The notes below the pieces were generated by a model, which was not told the origin of the DNA, searched no databases, and worked only from the letters and a program-made list of their open reading frames with translations. From Deltaproteobacteria bacterium (GTDB taxonomy: Bacteria; Myxococcota; JADLHZ01), in the NCBI GenBank assembly GCA_020848545.1, contig JADLHZ010000004.1:30343-94342 (forward strand): 64,000 nt of DNA, in the 5' to 3' direction. The position numbers and the translations under genes are program-made. Below, piece by piece: positions 18,267 through 27,676 of the stretch (within the stretch, counting starts at the first letter, position 1; each line of letters begins with the position of its first letter).

Positions 18267-19546
18267 TATCTTTGCCGGAGACGGAGCAAGCGCGACACCA
18301 TCTTCTCGAACGGCGCGCGGTGCTCGCCCGCCCCGTTCGCCGAACGCGCTGCCACCGCCGAGAGCACTTCGACCATGCGATCGCGGCCGAGCAACGCCTT
18401 CACCATGCGAAGGGTCAAGAAGCCGCGGGAGCGCTGGATATCGCGCATCGCCTGCTGCGCGGCCGCGTGCGCTTGCTCTTTGACGAACACCTCGTCGTTG
18501 AGCCGGGCGGTCTCACGGCGCAGGAGCACCATCGCGTCGCTCGTCGCCCTCAACATTTCCTGATGCTTCGCCAACGCTTGTTTCAGAACAGCGAGGTCCT
18601 CCTCGAGGCGAGTGATCTGGCGTTGGGCCAGACGCTCGCGCTCCGACGCCGCCTCGATCTCGTCAATGGCGGCGTCCTGCCTTTGGTCTTGTTCCGCCTG
18701 TCTATCCAGACGTTGTTGCAGATCTGCCGCGTGCTGCTCGACCTGCCTACGGGCCAGCTCTAGCCGTTCGCACTCTAGGTAGAGTCGGCTCATCTCCATG
18801 AGACGCGCAGTTTCGAGGGCTTCAACGTGCGCGCGGATCCGGGGCGCCAGCTCGAGCTCCTTCACCACGGCGGCGAGCTCTGGCCCGTCTCGCAAGCGCT
18901 GGCCTTCCACGATGAGCCCGAGCCCAAAGAACCCTGGGACGACGAGTAGGTTCAGGTCTCGCTTCGACCCGTTGACGAAGTCTTCCGCCGCAGTCAGGAC
19001 CCCATTCTGAAGATCGTTCTCGTAGACGGCGTTGAAAAGTTCGCGGTTGATCGGCGCCTCGGCGTGCGGCTCGCTCTTGCCCGGCTCGAGGCCCATGCGC
19101 CGATACGGCTTTCTGTACGCGGCAGGGATCATCTCGGGATCGTAGTACATGTCGCGCCGTCCGTATGGCCAACCGACGTCGTGCAGCAGCAGCAGCGGCA
19201 GCGCCCGATCCGGCGCGGTGTGCTTCTCGATTAACGCGAGCTCGTTGAAGACCGTGTACCAGTTGTGATCGCCGTCAACGAGCACGAGGTCGAGCCCCTC
19301 GATGCGGGGCAACGCGCTGAGGCTCGCCTCGCGGTAGAAGCGGAGCTTGTCGCCGTGCTCTCTCTGCCACGCGTCGACGTCATAGAGCGGCTTCGGATCG
19401 ATGACGTGCACGACGCCGCCGTGCGCTTTGGCGAAGGCGAGCAGCTTCTTCGTTTGGTGGCCATGCTCGGAGCCAATCTCGAGAATGCTCGCAGGCCGCA
19501 TGGCTTCGAGGATCGGCAGAACGAATGTATCCCACTGATTGTCCAT
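18266..19546 (-). CDS. SAM methyltransferase-like protein with long coiled coil
   Basis: A 426-residue protein. The first 200 or so residues resemble the Methyltransf_24/cephalosporin-hydroxylase group: ILEIGSEHGHQTKKLL, VHVIDPKP and DLVLVDGDHNWYT. Residues about 225-370 are a Gln/Glu/Arg-rich coiled coil. The ATG at 19546 is preferred because AAGGGA lies 8 bases upstream; a TTG at 19567 overlapping the previous TGA is the alternative. Its stop shares one base with the start of the methyltransferase-GT2-GT4 gene, so the coiled coils of the two products might pair. The substrate is unknown; a sugar hydroxyl is likely from context. Confidence 0.8.
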   Translation of the reverse strand: MDNQWDTFVLPILEAMRPASILEIGSEHGHQTKKLLAFAKAHGGVVHVIDPKPLYDVDAWQREHGDKLRFYREASLSALPRIEGLDLVLVDGDHNWYTVFNELALIEKHTAPDRALPLLLLHDVGWPYGRRDMYYDPEMIPAAYRKPYRRMGLEPGKSEPHAEAPINRELFNAVYENDLQNGVLTAAEDFVNGSKRDLNLLVVPGFFGLGLIVEGQRLRDGPELAAVVKELELAPRIRAHVEALETARLMEMSRLYLECERLELARRQVEQHAADLQQRLDRQAEQDQRQDAAIDEIEAASERERLAQRQITRLEEDLAVLKQALAKHQEMLRATSDAMVLLRRETARLNDEVFVKEQAHAAAQQAMRDIQRSRGFLTLRMVKALLGRDRMVEVLSAVAARSANGAGEHRAPFEKMVSRLLRLRQR

Positions 19547-19563
19547 CCTAGAGTTCCCTTGGC

Positions 19564-20655
19564 TCAAGCGACCGCGTCACGCGCGCGGTACAGCTCGAAC
19601 ACCGACAGCTCCGCGTTGCCGCAGAACTGATCTTCGACCACCAGGTATTGGTGCACCTGCTGCGGCACCATGTCGTAAGCAAGCAGGTGGCGGAAGACCT
19701 GCTGCGTGCTGTGCGCGTCGATTCCGAGTGATTCGATACTCGACCCACAAAGCTCGAGCGTCTGGCGGATATATTGTTCGCTCCCGTCTCGGATCGCCAT
19801 CAGCATGGGCAGGTGGCGCTGAGCTGAGCCGGCGGCTGCGAACAACGGCACCGAACCGGTCTGGCCCTGTTCGAAGCGAATGAGCTGGCCGTCGGGTGAG
19901 GTCAACCACGCTTCCAGCAAGAGGGAGTCGCCGTAGACAGGAAACGGCCGTGTGCCGTCGCTGCGATCGATCGTGCCGAAACAGCTGAACGCTGCGTTTC
20001 TCTCACACGACCAACGCGCCGCCACCTCCGTCGTCGCGAAGTAGAAACCGCTCATCGTCTTGCCGGTGATCGTGTGCAGACATCGTTGAATCGTGCCGGA
20101 GAAGCCGAGATCGACCAGCCCGGCGTGACTCGATGCCATGAGGCCAGCGGCCGACAGGTACGCGAGGTAAGCGTCCCGCTCGACGCCTGTGCGCTCGGCA
20201 CAAAGGGCGCGGGCGCGGCGAAGCGCGACGGCCACGACACTGACGTCCTCCGGCAGGACCACCGGACGGTCGACGAGGCCAAGGCGAGCGAAGTCGCTCG
20301 GCGTGATGCCGATGCGCCGATCGAGCAAATCGCTGAGCGTGCCCTTGAACGACGGCGTCAGCGCGATCTCGACGAACTCCGGATCACTCGGGTTCTTGGC
20401 GATCGCGCCGATGCATGCGCGGCGCGAAGTCAGCAGATAGGTGCTCGGCGGCAGCGTGCCGAACCGAGCCCGGATCTGGGGAAGGTCGGCGAAGCGATCA
20501 TAGAAATGCTTGAGCATGTAGCCTTCGCGCGCGAGGAAAAACAGGCGATCGACACCACGTTTCTGCGCGCGCTCGGCGAGCCAGAGCAGCATCTGCAAGA
20601 TGATCGGCCCGTAGGCGGCGTAGCCAAGCGAGAACAATATCGTCCGAGGATCCAT
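19564..20655 (-). CDS. C-terminal half of a COG5610-like HAD hydrolase (stand-alone)
   Basis: A 363-residue protein starting MDPRTILFSLGYAAYGPI and followed by DRLFFLAREGYMLK. These motifs normally follow the HAD domain within one polypeptide in the COG5610-type hydrolases of polysaccharide loci. Here the HAD domain ends the upstream gene, and this ORF begins 4 bases after its stop in a different frame. It may be a natural gene fission or a frameshift. It carries no HAD motif I of its own. The role of this half is not known; it may position the phosphatase or bind the glycan. Confidence 0.7.
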   Translation of the reverse strand: MDPRTILFSLGYAAYGPIILQMLLWLAERAQKRGVDRLFFLAREGYMLKHFYDRFADLPQIRARFGTLPPSTYLLTSRRACIGAIAKNPSDPEFVEIALTPSFKGTLSDLLDRRIGITPSDFARLGLVDRPVVLPEDVSVVAVALRRARALCAERTGVERDAYLAYLSAAGLMASSHAGLVDLGFSGTIQRCLHTITGKTMSGFYFATTEVAARWSCERNAAFSCFGTIDRSDGTRPFPVYGDSLLLEAWLTSPDGQLIRFEQGQTGSVPLFAAAGSAQRHLPMLMAIRDGSEQYIRQTLELCGSSIESLGIDAHSTQQVFRHLLAYDMVPQQVHQYLVVEDQFCGNAELSVFELYRARDAVA

Positions 20656-20659
20656 CGGG

Positions 20660-22645
20660 TCAGCGGCCCTCGAATGGATCGTTGAAACGCTGCGCGATCA
20701 CCGGCCCGAGGTAAAGTGCGTCCGGTGTCCGCGACATCCCCACCTCGCCAGCGAGCTTGCGGCCGAGCATTGACAGCATGAATAAGTTGTACGGCGACAT
20801 CACGTGGAACAAGCCGAGCCGACGATCCCCGACCATCTGCACGTCGGAGTGTTCGTTATCCCCAATGTGCAAGAACCGACGATCGGCGATGCCCTCGTGA
20901 GCGATCAAGTAATCCCACATCGCGCCGGTGTCTTTGCGCACACCGATCTCGGAGGACATGTAGATCGCTGAGTGACCGCGGACGCCAGCTTTCGCGAGCA
21001 ATCGTTCGACGTGTCTTGATCTCAGGTACATGTCGCTCACGAGAAGCACTCGCTTGCCTCGCGTCACCGCGTAGCGAAATGCTTCGATGACGCGCAAGCG
21101 CGGAACGCTCACCTGCTCCTCGATCTCCAACTCCAGCGTCTCCGCCCGCGTGGCCAGCTGCTCGCCGAGCGTCCCCTGACGCAGCACCTCATAGATTTCG
21201 TCGTAGGATACGTCACCGGCGCGTTTGCTTTGTCGAACCCGCGCCTCGGCGTCTTTGCGCAAGCGTTGGAAATACGTTGGCCGCCCGGCGTCAACGTCCA
21301 GCCGGTGCTGAACGAGCGTGTGGACTTGATCCGGCAAGGTGACGCTGCGCGTGAGGAGCGTGTCGAAGATATCGAACGAGACGACCTCGGCCTCATCGAT
21401 GTCCTTGAGCAGGTGACGCAACCCGCGCGCGCGGTAGTCACACAAGCGCTTCTGACCCCAATCCACCGAACGGTAGCCCGTGTCTGCGTTGAACTCGATC
21501 GAGCGGTAGCCATTTGAGCGCGCGAGTAGGACAAAGCTGCGCTCCACGGCGTGGGAGAGAGTGCCGTCGTTTTGGCCGCTCTCGATGGGAAAGTCGTCCA
21601 TCGTCAGACGTCCGTCGAGCATTTGGTGGATCGCTGCCGGACGGAACCAGAACATCGACCCTGCGGGAAAGTCGATGTAGCTGCTGAGCGAAACGGACAG
21701 TCCCAAGCGATCGTGCAACAAGCGCCCTGAGTGCTGATTGCTCAACCAAGTGTGTGCCATGTAGGGCACGTCCGAATGCGTCTCGGGATAGAGCACGCCG
21801 AGCTTCGGGTCGGCATAGAATGTCGCGAGATTCTTCATCACGATGGACGGCGACCCGAGCAAGTTGTGCAACAGATATTGACGCCAACCCCAACGCTCGC
21901 GCCCGGAATAGAGCGATTTCTTCGTGTGGATGTGACACGCGAGATCGTAGCCGAGCAGGTCCTGCCCCCACGCGGCCACGAAGGGAGCGATGTCTCGGCC
22001 GCGATTTTCCACGAGGCGAGGACGAAAACGCACACGCAAATGCGGTCTGCGCGCCAGCCAGTCCCGCGCATGCTCAATCGTACTTTCGCTCACGGCAGTG
22101 AGGAGGATGTCGCAAGGGATTGGGATGCGCGCCGTCGCCTCGAGAAGCTCCTCGAGAAGGTCGTCGTAGAATGCGTGCAGCATGACGGCGACGTGCTGCT
22201 GCGCCGGGTTGTGCGGCCGTGCCAAATAGTGGTCGGAGCCGAGCTGAGGATGCGTCGCGAGGCCCTGATCCAAGCCGTAACGTAGGAAGTGGCTCAGCGG
22301 GTTGATCTCTGCAACCGCCACCTCCTTGTGCTCGTTGAGGTACCAGCCGGTGTCGAACCATGGCCCCGGATCACGCCGCTCGCGCCACCCGGAGATCCCG
22401 AAGTGGACGAGCGGGTTCGCTCGGCTCGGGTCGATGTCGTGGTACTTGGCGCAGTACCAGCGCGTCGAGAACCAGGGGTGGGGATCGCGACCTTCCGCCG
22501 CCCCGCGCTCCAAGTAGTGCTCCACCGGATCGACCCCGGACCGTCGCACGTCAGGATACTGATCGAGGTAGAAAGTCGCGTCGAACAAGCCGAGATGCCG
22601 CAGAAACGCGGGCTTGTCGACGGAGCTATCCAGGCGTTCAAACAC
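20660..22645 (-). CDS. RgpF-like (rhamnan synthesis F) protein fused to a HAD domain
   Basis: A 661-residue protein. Residues about 20-140 hold three tandem repeats of about 38 residues (FYLDQYPDVRRSGVDPVEHY and relatives). About 150-400 match RgpF-type rhamnan synthesis proteins (ENRGRDIAPF, CHIHTKKSLYSG, YIDFPAGSMFWFRPAAI). About 412-625 form a HAD domain with motif I SFDIFDTLLTR, VLLVSDMYL and HIGDNEHSD. The start is a GTG at 22645 with GAGG about 8 bases upstream. RgpF proteins take part in rhamnose side-chain or polymer synthesis, which fits the rml genes here. The detached downstream half follows after 4 bases. Confidence 0.85.
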   Translation of the reverse strand: MFERLDSSVDKPAFLRHLGLFDATFYLDQYPDVRRSGVDPVEHYLERGAAEGRDPHPWFSTRWYCAKYHDIDPSRANPLVHFGISGWRERRDPGPWFDTGWYLNEHKEVAVAEINPLSHFLRYGLDQGLATHPQLGSDHYLARPHNPAQQHVAVMLHAFYDDLLEELLEATARIPIPCDILLTAVSESTIEHARDWLARRPHLRVRFRPRLVENRGRDIAPFVAAWGQDLLGYDLACHIHTKKSLYSGRERWGWRQYLLHNLLGSPSIVMKNLATFYADPKLGVLYPETHSDVPYMAHTWLSNQHSGRLLHDRLGLSVSLSSYIDFPAGSMFWFRPAAIHQMLDGRLTMDDFPIESGQNDGTLSHAVERSFVLLARSNGYRSIEFNADTGYRSVDWGQKRLCDYRARGLRHLLKDIDEAEVVSFDIFDTLLTRSVTLPDQVHTLVQHRLDVDAGRPTYFQRLRKDAEARVRQSKRAGDVSYDEIYEVLRQGTLGEQLATRAETLELEIEEQVSVPRLRVIEAFRYAVTRGKRVLLVSDMYLRSRHVERLLAKAGVRGHSAIYMSSEIGVRKDTGAMWDYLIAHEGIADRRFLHIGDNEHSDVQMVGDRRLGLFHVMSPYNLFMLSMLGRKLAGEVGMSRTPDALYLGPVIAQRFNDPFEGR

Positions 22646-22705
22646 GTGGTCGACCTCGAAAATGGCCGCTCACCATAGCGCAACCGGGGTCGCCGAGCTA
22701 GAGGG

Positions 22706-23557
22706 CTACGCGCGAGTCGCCCGCAGTAAGTAGTTGGTTCCGAGATATTTTTTCTCGTCGGAGAGGAAGTAGTAGAAGGTCGGGTCCACCCAGCCGATGT
22801 CCTTCATCGTCGCAATGAGATCCCAGCCGTAGTCGAAGACGAGCAGCGCGCCGTCCTTGCTCATCGGATCTCCGTGGTAGACCGGCGGCAGCAGGTGCGT
22901 GAGCTTGCCGCCATCGAGAGCCGCGCGTCGGACGGTGACCGCGGCATCGAAGAGGAAAGGCACGGTGATGAGGCAAACCCCGCCCGGCGCCAACACCCGG
23001 TGCATCTCGCTCAAGGCAGCCCGAAAAGAGAACACGTGCTCGAGAACGTCGAGGGAAACGACGGCATCGAAACAGGCATCCGGAAACGACAGCCGCTCCA
23101 AGTCTTCGCAGCGCAGGCCATGGTCATCGGCGGAGCCAGGCGCAATGCGACTGACGAACTCGCTGCCGATGGCGAACGGATGTTTGGCGAGCAGCGCACG
23201 AAAAAAAGGCGTCGTCGCTTCCGTGCAGTAGACGCCGCGATTCGCTGCAATCTTCTCGCGCGTCACCATCCAGTCGAGCATCGAGCGCATCCGCGTGTTC
23301 ATTCCGCACCTGCAGATCGCCGTTTCACGCCAGCAGGCCGTGCGCGATCCGTCCGCGTTGTGGTGCGCCCAGTCGTCGGTCACATGCAGGTTGCCCCAAC
23401 CGCACCGCGGGCAGTAGCCGTTGACCACGAAGCTCTTCTCCGGGCCGCGGAAACGATGCGGCACCTCGCAAGCCCAGAACTCTTCGATGCGCCGGAGGCT
23501 CGCGGGCCATTCGGCCATGGTTCGGATGGGTTCGACGAACATGGAGTCCTTCATCAT
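22706..23557 (-). CDS. SAM-dependent methyltransferase with cysteine cluster
   Basis: A 283-residue class I methyltransferase. SLDVLEHVFSF and HRVLAPGGVCLITVPF are the usual late Rossmann motifs. The N terminus carries Cys49-x2-Cys52, Cys75 and Cys82-x-Cys84, which looks like a zinc site, as in sugar C-methyltransferases; this is an inference from spacing only. The ATG at 23557 overlaps the stop of the upstream membrane protein (ATGA). The longer ORF to 24193 is a shadow of that gene. It may methylate a nucleotide sugar or the glycan end that Wzt recognises. Confidence 0.85.
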   Translation of the reverse strand: MMKDSMFVEPIRTMAEWPASLRRIEEFWACEVPHRFRGPEKSFVVNGYCPRCGWGNLHVTDDWAHHNADGSRTACWRETAICRCGMNTRMRSMLDWMVTREKIAANRGVYCTEATTPFFRALLAKHPFAIGSEFVSRIAPGSADDHGLRCEDLERLSFPDACFDAVVSLDVLEHVFSFRAALSEMHRVLAPGGVCLITVPFLFDAAVTVRRAALDGGKLTHLLPPVYHGDPMSKDGALLVFDYGWDLIATMKDIGWVDPTFYYFLSDEKKYLGTNYLLRATRA

Positions 23558-26500
23558 CGGTGCGGGAAGATCGCGCTCTCGTTGAGCAACCGCCAATGCA
23601 CGGCCCCTGGCGCGGCGTCGTGCCAGAGATAGACCGGATCGCGCTCGAACGCACGCCATTGCGGACAGTTCTCGAGCGGCACCGTGATCGCTTGCGGCCC
23701 AGCCGCGTTCGTGCGGAAGCTGACCCGGCGCGAAGACGTGGGCCCATCGGCCTCGCCGGGGATGCGATCCGAGAGTGTGAACGCATGATCGCCGGGCATG
23801 TCGAGGCATATCGCCAGGGTCTTCGCGTCGCGAGCGTTCGTGCGGTCCACGATCCAACCACGCTCGCCCACGGTCATCGCATCCACCCAACCCCTGCCTA
23901 CATCCGCGCGCACTGGATATCGGCGGCCCCCAACCTCTATCTCCTTCGGCAGCTCGCGGGCCTCTCCCAGCGCAAAAGCGCTTCCTCCAGCCGTCAGGCC
24001 GTACCATGCGATCGTCGCGCCCGCGCGGCTCGGCAAACTGACGCGAAAGCCAGCCATCGCGCAAGCTGCGCACTTTGTTTCCCTTGCGACGTCCATGCGC
24101 GCTTCGGCCGGGCGCACCCGCGCGCGCACTCGTCCTTCGCTCAGCGCAACCACCTCTGCGGCGGGCGCCTGTCCTTGCAGGTCGACCGCCCACCCGATCG
24201 CGTGCGAGACGACAGCCTGCGCCGACCCTCCCGTCTCGACGACGGCGTCAACGCGTCCGGCGCTCGCTGGACCGCCGTCGGAACGCGACCATCCGAATCC
24301 TCGGGCGGCGTCGTGCTCGAGCTCGACCGCCTTGCCATCGGCACCCACCGCGACGAGCCGAACGCTGGCGGCGATGTCATCCGGCACCGTCGCATCCAAC
24401 TCGAAGCCGGCGGTGAGACAAGCGCTGCAACCGGTCGCGGCGGCGACATCGGGCCGCGGAAGCTTCGGGGCCGCGCGCGCGAGCGTCCGGTCGCCCGCCT
24501 CGAGCCGCACCTCGGCGGCCGGCTGTTGCGCGCCTCGATCGATCGCCCAACCGCGTAAATGCCACCGCCGACCGACCAAGCCACAGTCGGGGCTCGCTTC
24601 GGACGCGAAAAAGCTCGGCGCGAAACCCCAGTCGCACGGGCTGTGCGGCTCCTCCGATGAGGGATCCAAGAAGCGTACTCCGGCAGCGCGCAGATCGTCG
24701 CGCGGCGTGATCCCTGCGTCGATGCGCGCCCAGATCTGCCATCCGCTCACGTCGGCGAATGGCGCGTAGTGCTCGAGCAGATAGGTACTGACCGCGTAAT
24801 AGCGCACCGTCCGAGGAACTCCATCGCCCAAACCATAGCCACGCGGTGAATCGTAGATCACGAAGAGAGGGCGCGTACGCTCGAAATGCGCAATCAGATC
24901 GAGCTGCGAGCGGCGGCGCACGGCCAACGACACGTGATAGTACGGGCTGAGCAGCGGCCGATCGAGGATGTAGTGTGTGAGCAGTGGTGTGTCGGCGAAG
25001 TCAAAGAGCGGTGCGTCCTTGCTTTCGTAGGCCGCGAAAAAGCGCGTGAGCGACGCCCATTCGTCAACCTCTTGCGCGAGCGCGCGACCGGCGAGCGGCC
25101 CCAGTCGGTCGACGTAGCGCGAGCCGCCAGCCCGCTTCACGAAACGATCGTGCGCCTTGGAAACCTGCGCATAACCCGCGGGCGCGGCCAACGCGACCAG
25201 GGCGGCGGCCAAGAGCGCGGACCCGCCCACGGGCACGCGGCGAAGCAGCGGCGCGGCCAACCGCAGCCCCACCAACACGCAGCAAGGCAGCGCCATCGCG
25301 AGCACGTGCGTCACGTGGTAATCTGCGCGGCTCATGTACTTTTGGTAGTAGGTGGCGATGACCAGCGCCATCGCCATGATCGACGCATCGGCCGGCGTCG
25401 CCTGCGCACGCCGCGGCCATCCCAAATAGACGAGCCACGCGACGACCAGCACCGTCATGACCGGCGCGATGACCCCGATGAGATAGTAAGCGTCGGCGAG
25501 CAGCCCGGCATTCACCGGCAACCCGCCGACGAGCCGGTGCCCGTCGGCGAAGGTCGTATAGTACGAGATGACACCGCGCAGCGCTCCCACGGCAGCCAGC
25601 ACTGCGGTGATGGCGATGAGACAGGTCGCGGCTCCGGCGCCAGTCGCTATCGTAAGCGGATAGTTCTTCAACCCCCCGCCTGGACGCGCATCACGCCATT
25701 CCCAGAGGACGATCATGGCAACGATCGCGATCGCCGCAAAGGCGAGCTCGGGCGTCAGCAAGTTCGCAACCCCGCAAAGCCACGCGAGCCCGAACGCCGC
25801 CCCGCGCGAGCGCTTGGCGAGGGCCCGATGCAGGACGATGAGCGCGACGGGAAAGACCACCGCGCGCGGGTGAAACGCCGGCAGGCAGAGGAGCGTCAGG
25901 AGCAACGCCGCTTGCGGGAGCGGGCGGCGCTCAGTGGCGTCACGAACGTAGAGAAAGGTGGCGAACGCGCAGATCGCCGGCGTGTAAACGACGAACGTGC
26001 CGTCGGCGCCCCAGGCCGAGGCATCGAGCGCAAACCATCCGAGCATTGGAAAGAGGATGTCCTGCAGGGGTCCATGGATGACCAAGATGTCGCGCCACGG
26101 CCAGAGCCCACGTTGTACCGTGCGCAACGCGGCGAGCTGTTCGCCGAGGTGGTAGTGGTCGACGAAGGACAGCGGCTCAGGCACTGCGGCGTAAAGAAGA
26201 AGCAGCGCGCTCGGAAAAACCACGAAGGCATTGAGACGCTCCTGCAACACCGAGGACGCGTGGCGGCGTGCATGAATGACGATCGCAATCGCCAAGGCGC
26301 ACCAAACGAGCCCGAGCCAAACCGGAAACCAATCGAGGTGGAGCACGGCGCCGTCGCTCACTGTGAGGGCGCTCGCGCGGCTGACGAGCCCCACGGCAAG
26401 CGGCGCGAGCACACCAAGCCCGATATTCAGATGTCGCGCGCGCGCGAGCCCCCGCTCGACACCACCGATGCTCGCGACGGCGCCGATGGCCAGCCAGGCC

Positions 26501-26868
26501 ATCAGCACGCCCCACGACGAGGCGCCGAGCAGGACAGCTGCCGCGATGCCCGCCACGAGGCCCACGAGCGTTTGGTGCCAAAGCTGGGCGCCGATTTCGG
26601 CCGCGAACGCCGGCCGCCGTCGACCGAGGTCCTCTAGGCGAGGCGTCAAGGCGTAGGCGGCGATCCAGATCAGCGGAAAGACGAGCGCCACGAGATAGTA
26701 GCGATCGAAGTACACGTTGATGTTGAAGCGCGCAAAGATGGGATAGCCGACGATGTCTGTCTTCGTCACGAGCGGCGCCTCGATCGATGCATCGAGCGCG
26801 TACGCCACGCAGGCAGAGAATAAGCCGCTGGCGAAGAAACGGGCGATGTGCAGCGGCGACGTGTTCAA
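23554..26868 (-). CDS. Large GT-C-like polytopic membrane protein with C-terminal repeat domains
   Basis: About 1104 residues. The first 600 or so are strongly hydrophobic with ten or more membrane spans. An acidic loop (DHYHLGEQLAA, then PWRDILVIHGPLQD) recalls GT-C transferases that use lipid-linked donors. The soluble C-terminal part holds two repeats of about 110 residues, each with GWAxD...PAAEV and a CxAC-x2-AGF motif. A TTG at 26868 is the favoured start; a GTG at 26946 is possible but would leave only 10 bp to the divergent gene. The 889-residue protein at 45.1-47.8 kb is a paralogue. Substrate and function are unknown; chain modification in the periplasm is plausible. Confidence 0.78.
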   Translation of the reverse strand: MNTSPLHIARFFASGLFSACVAYALDASIEAPLVTKTDIVGYPIFARFNINVYFDRYYLVALVFPLIWIAAYALTPRLEDLGRRRPAFAAEIGAQLWHQTLVGLVAGIAAAVLLGASSWGVLMAWLAIGAVASIGGVERGLARARHLNIGLGVLAPLAVGLVSRASALTVSDGAVLHLDWFPVWLGLVWCALAIAIVIHARRHASSVLQERLNAFVVFPSALLLLYAAVPEPLSFVDHYHLGEQLAALRTVQRGLWPWRDILVIHGPLQDILFPMLGWFALDASAWGADGTFVVYTPAICAFATFLYVRDATERRPLPQAALLLTLLCLPAFHPRAVVFPVALIVLHRALAKRSRGAAFGLAWLCGVANLLTPELAFAAIAIVAMIVLWEWRDARPGGGLKNYPLTIATGAGAATCLIAITAVLAAVGALRGVISYYTTFADGHRLVGGLPVNAGLLADAYYLIGVIAPVMTVLVVAWLVYLGWPRRAQATPADASIMAMALVIATYYQKYMSRADYHVTHVLAMALPCCVLVGLRLAAPLLRRVPVGGSALLAAALVALAAPAGYAQVSKAHDRFVKRAGGSRYVDRLGPLAGRALAQEVDEWASLTRFFAAYESKDAPLFDFADTPLLTHYILDRPLLSPYYHVSLAVRRRSQLDLIAHFERTRPLFVIYDSPRGYGLGDGVPRTVRYYAVSTYLLEHYAPFADVSGWQIWARIDAGITPRDDLRAAGVRFLDPSSEEPHSPCDWGFAPSFFASEASPDCGLVGRRWHLRGWAIDRGAQQPAAEVRLEAGDRTLARAAPKLPRPDVAAATGCSACLTAGFELDATVPDDIAASVRLVAVGADGKAVELEHDAARGFGWSRSDGGPASAGRVDAVVETGGSAQAVVSHAIGWAVDLQGQAPAAEVVALSEGRVRARVRPAEARMDVARETKCAACAMAGFRVSLPSRAGATIAWYGLTAGGSAFALGEARELPKEIEVGGRRYPVRADVGRGWVDAMTVGERGWIVDRTNARDAKTLAICLDMPGDHAFTLSDRIPGEADGPTSSRRVSFRTNAAGPQAITVPLENCPQWRAFERDPVYLWHDAAPGAVHWRLLNESAIFPHR

Positions 26869-26956
26869 TGCGCCGCGCCGATATCCGATGCGCGACCGTC
26901 GAGCAAGGCGACGACGGAGCTTGCAAATTGGGTCGAGCTTTGGCACCCGCCAACGG

Positions 26957-27676
26957 ATGGACGTGCGCCTCGCCGACATCCCGCTTCTCATCCTGGCCGG
27001 CGGCCGCGCGACACGTCTGGGCACGCTGAGCGAGGATCTGCCGAAGTTCCTCATGCCGATCGGCGAGCAAAAACGGTTCGCGGACGTGCAGCTCGCGTGG
27101 GCACACGCCCAGGGCTTTCGCCGCATCGTGCTCAGCGTCGGCTACCGCGGCGAGCTCATCGAGCAATACTGCCAGAACGGCGACCGCTGGCAGCTAAGCA
27201 TCAGTTATGCGAAAGACGGCGATCGCCCCCTCGGAACGGCGGGTGCGGTCAAGCGCGCCTTCGCGGATCCGCCGCCGTGCGCGTGCGTGCTCTACGGCGA
27301 CACCATCCTCGAGCTCGACTGCGTTGCTGCTGTGCGACGCCTCGAGACGCCTGGCGCGGTGGCGGTCATGACCGTCCTCGCAGATCCGCCAGCTGGCCAC
27401 AGACCCAACGCCGACTTCGACGGAACCCGCGTTCTCTACGCGAAAAAGACACCTGACCCGTCATGGCGCTACATCGACTACGGCTTCCTCGTGCTGAGCG
27501 ATCGTTTCCTCCGCGAAGTCTCGGCGGATGTGCCCCTCGACCTGGCCGAGCCGCTGGAGATCGCTGCGCGGGCTGGACGTTTAGCCGGGATGGCCGCGAC
27601 GGTCCCCTTCTGCGAGATCAACACCCCAGAAGCGCTCAATGCGTTTCGCGACCGGTTCACGCCATGGCTGAAGTGA
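26957..27676 (+). CDS. hddC: Nucleotidyltransferase, HddC-like (heptose-1-phosphate guanylyltransferase)
   Basis: A 239-residue NTP-transferase starting with PLLILAGGRATRLGTLSEDLPKFL split over residues 9-32, the nucleotide and metal site of the family, and VLYGDTILELDC for the second metal ligand. Length and motifs fit HddC, which makes GDP-D-glycero-alpha-D-manno-heptose from the 1-phosphate and GTP. The assignment rests mainly on gmhB directly downstream and on gmhA and hddA elsewhere in the window. Another sugar-1-phosphate substrate is possible. The ATG at 26957 is chosen because the upstream part lies within the divergent membrane-protein gene. Confidence 0.82.
   Translation: MDVRLADIPLLILAGGRATRLGTLSEDLPKFLMPIGEQKRFADVQLAWAHAQGFRRIVLSVGYRGELIEQYCQNGDRWQLSISYAKDGDRPLGTAGAVKRAFADPPPCACVLYGDTILELDCVAAVRRLETPGAVAVMTVLADPPAGHRPNADFDGTRVLYAKKTPDPSWRYIDYGFLVLSDRFLREVSADVPLDLAEPLEIAARAGRLAGMAATVPFCEINTPEALNAFRDRFTPWLK

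Noticed and set aside
24886..26637. 583-codon plus-strand ORF antisense to the large membrane protein
   Set aside because: Extreme Arg/Glu/Gln/His content is typical of the complement of a hydrophobic coding sequence.
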